Assembly: GCA_030068075.1 (NCBI GenBank)
Contig: CM057841.1
Coordinates: forward strand, 32,653,030 to 32,717,029
Direction of reading: 5' to 3'
DNA from: Paguma larvata
Taxonomy: Eukaryota > Chordata > Mammalia > Carnivora > Viverridae
DNA: 64,000 nucleotides
Below, piece after piece: positions 62,002-64,000 of the stretch. Within the stretch, counting starts at the first letter, position 1, and every line of letters begins with the position of its first letter. The translations under genes and the position numbers were made by a program. Under the pieces are notes generated by a model. That model saw only the letters and a program-made list of their open reading frames with translations, did not search any database and had not been told where the DNA came from.

Positions 62002-62241
62002 GTGATAACAGATAAAACAATTTTGATAAGGAACAAGGGCTGTGAGCGTACACCAATCAGAGAGGTACAGCAAACCGATGCCGTCCATAAAAGCATTGTG
62101 GGAAGACTTCCCATCATGAACCTGTGTTCAAGGTTCAACCACGACGTGGGAAAATTTGAATACCAGAGCAAGATAGAAAAGTGCATAGCTCAGGGAACCA
62201 AAACCGATGATGTGAGGCTTGCTGAGGAGGTTCTCATGTGA
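62002..62241 (+). other. Unexplained 79-codon frame
   Basis: An ATG-to-stop frame in AT-balanced DNA. The predicted peptide is hydrophilic with a basic first half, ends acidic, and has no signal peptide or transmembrane segment. I cannot place it in any family. In-frame codons continue upstream to a stop about 15 bases before the ATG, without a promoter, Kozak context or splice borders. It may be a relic of a retroposed gene or transposon. Confidence 0.22.
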
Positions 62242-62249
62242 GATTCAAT

Positions 62250-63434
62250 TCCTAGTACATGTGGATTCACCCCCAGCTGGGACAGCTTCTGGAACACTCT
62301 GCTAAGGCTGTGACTCCACAGACATAACCCCATAACTGCCTTCTCAACTGGAGGTCACCTCACTAGCAACAAGGTTACCTCCTGGGACGTCCTTCCCACG
62401 GTGGAAGGCCTGGGTGCCCTTTAATCTTCTTAGAGCAAGATCGACTGAGGAAAATTATAATTTGCTATGGCTGCGCTTAGCCACTAGAAACTCATAAACC
62501 GTCTTAACATCATAACGCATTGTGAAGAAGAATCGCTAAGTGCCAGGAAACATATGAGAACCCCAGGCTTCCATTCATCTCTAGCTTTATACCAGGGCAG
62601 CATATTAAAGTGATTTCGACTTCAGAGCAGAGCTCCCCAAAGAGTGCTCCAGTCTTAATTAAAATGTCAATGCAATACAGAAGTGCATAGGGGGCGTTCG
62701 CAGAAATCATTCCCTTTTAACTTCCGGCTGGCTGGCTGCCCCTTCCCTTGGCTGGCTTGGCCACTCGGTGTGCGGGTACTCGACCCGCCTGTCTACTCTG
62801 CCATGGGAGAGCCGTGGTCCGGACCCTTAACGCCCCCGTGGGAGCCCGGAGGGAGGTGGCCTGCGGGTTCCTGCTCGGGGCTTCTCTGTATCTTGAGCTG
62901 CCCGAGTTGAAGGGACGGACTAGGATTACCTGGGTGCCTGGCCCAGAACTGGAGAACAAGAGGGTGGGGTGGAAAGCGGAGGGAAACACCAGGCTTAGAC
63001 CAGTTGGGTGCAGCATCAGTGAACAGAGACAGGAGTTTTTTTAACTCAGGAATTCAAAATGCAGATACCTAGGGGCTAGACCAGCGACAGAACCGAGGAT
63101 GCAGGGGAGGCGCAGGGTGGGAGGGTGTGGTGGGGATTGTGGAGAGCTAGAATAGTCAGCCCCTCAAAAGATACTGTTTCTAGGTAGCTTTGAGGTTGTT
63201 TACATGTGGGAGTGCAAACCTGGTATCGCTATGCCTTCTGATTTTTTTTTTCAAGAAAATCTAGAAATCTGCATTTTTCAAATGTGAAATCTCATAATTT
63301 TGCAGTGACTACTTATTAAATATTAAAAACCTTTGCATGGGTCAACGGACAACCAAAACAAAACATGTGTGGATGAACTTCAGTCTGGGAGAGGACTATT
63401 GGGCCCCAGTGTTGTCCATTCTTTAATCTCTATA
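62250..63434. other. Unique non-coding sequence
   Basis: No recognised gene. 62700-63020 is GC-rich with GGCTGGCTGGC short repeats. A T9 run sits at 63243-63251. Confidence 0.45.
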
Positions 63435-63566
63435 TCCATCCATCCATCCATCCATCATCCATCCATCTCTCCATCCATCCATGCATCCATTCATCCATCC
63501 ACGCACCCATCCATCCATGCATCCATCCATCCATCCATGCGTCCGTCCATCCATCCATCCATCCAC
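63435..63566. repeat. (ATCC)n microsatellite, interrupted
   Basis: CATC/CCAT units spanning about 130 bp with interspersed CATG and CACG variants (for example CCATCCATGCATCCATTCAT). Frames encoding His/Ser/Pro/Ile runs are artefacts. Confidence 0.95.
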
Positions 63567-64000
63567 GCACGATTATCCATTGAATATTCAACCGATGCCT
63601 CCAGGTACATGCAAATATGAAAGAAACAGAAATGAGTCTAACCCCAAGTTCAGTCTTCTCTCCAGTCTCATCCTGGTCCTATCCTGGCTTCAGAGACAGG
63701 GAGCCAGCCAGATACAGTATTCAAATAATATTGTGTATGTTTTCAGCACAGACCAGGAATTAAAGGCAAGATTTTTTTGACAGACGCGTCTTGGCTTCTA
63801 AGTTGCCTAGGACCATGGATTACTGCCTTCCCTTCTTTCTTTTTCATTCTTTTATGAGATTTTCATCGTCACAGCCACCATTCCTGGTCTGGTTCGTCAC
63901 CTTATTTCGGTCGACATCACCTCTGGTGAGCAGGCCTTAAGAGGTTCTCGCGCCTGACTGTGTCGGGACTTCCTCCCTGTGTCCGGCCTGGATCATAACC
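63567..64000. other. Unique non-coding sequence to window end
   Basis: No recognised repeat or gene up to the window edge. Confidence 0.45.

Noticed and set aside
63333..63780. Frames with His/Pro/Ser/Ile repeats, and repeats resembling a CRISPR array
   Set aside because: It is an ATCC microsatellite without spacers; CRISPR arrays are not expected in mammalian DNA.
1..64000. Naming the chromosome or the neighbouring gene
   Set aside because: No coding exon is visible and I cannot align the conserved-looking blocks, so any locus name would be a guess.

Overview
This window is carnivore, almost certainly felid, nuclear DNA. The strongest evidence is 22 copies or part-copies of a tRNA-Lys-derived CAN-SINE that begins GGGGCGCCTGGGTGGCTCAG, has a B-box-like GGTTCGTGAGTTCGAGCCCC segment, a (CT)n tract and an A-rich AATAAATAAA tail. 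That head is the feliform form; the canine form starts differently (GGGATCCCTGGGTGGCGCAG). Mammal-wide fossils (MIR, L2, ancient L1, MLT/ERVL-type LTRs, MER5-like hAT elements) lie underneath. All family names rest on recalled consensus sequences, not on a database search.

I find no protein-coding gene, rRNA, tRNA gene, CRISPR array or operon that I can support. The longer open frames run through repeats, lack recognisable protein families and behave like chance frames in GC-rich DNA. The window therefore reads as intergenic or intronic sequence. I cannot name the locus.

Layout: 1-2.85 kb is mostly unique sequence with a CpG-rich patch near 2.2-2.4 kb. From 2.86 to 4.67 kb runs an inverted L2 carrying SINEs. 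From 4.9 to 21.3 kb is SINE-poor (one copy near 13.2 kb), with MIR and L2 relics, two L1 fragments, a cluster of LTRs at 16.2-17.6 kb, and three AT-rich blocks at about 8.5-9.1, 11.8-12.6 and 14.9-15.7 kb that look like conserved non-coding elements. From 21.3 to 29.6 kb repeats are dense (SINEs, L1 3' ends, two L2 copies, an LTR). From 30 to 38 kb there are CpG-rich patches, candidate enhancer blocks (31.4-32.1 and 36.0-36.7 kb), a good CTCF-type motif at 33.05 kb, a long inverted L2 and an LTR. From 38 to 54.5 kb L2, MIR and SINE copies are dense, with a second CTCF-type motif at 45.1 kb in the opposite, convergent orientation. From 54.8 to 58 kb lie a long CA repeat, two AT-rich candidate regulatory blocks and a G-rich tract between them. 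From 58.4 to 64 kb come SINEs, a MIR broken by three later insertions, L1 fragments, one unexplained 79-codon frame and a CATC microsatellite.

No genes can be said to work together here. The most informative content is the order of retrotransposon insertions, readable from target-site duplications (TSDs), and a set of untested candidate regulatory sequences. I did not find a convincing undescribed biological system.
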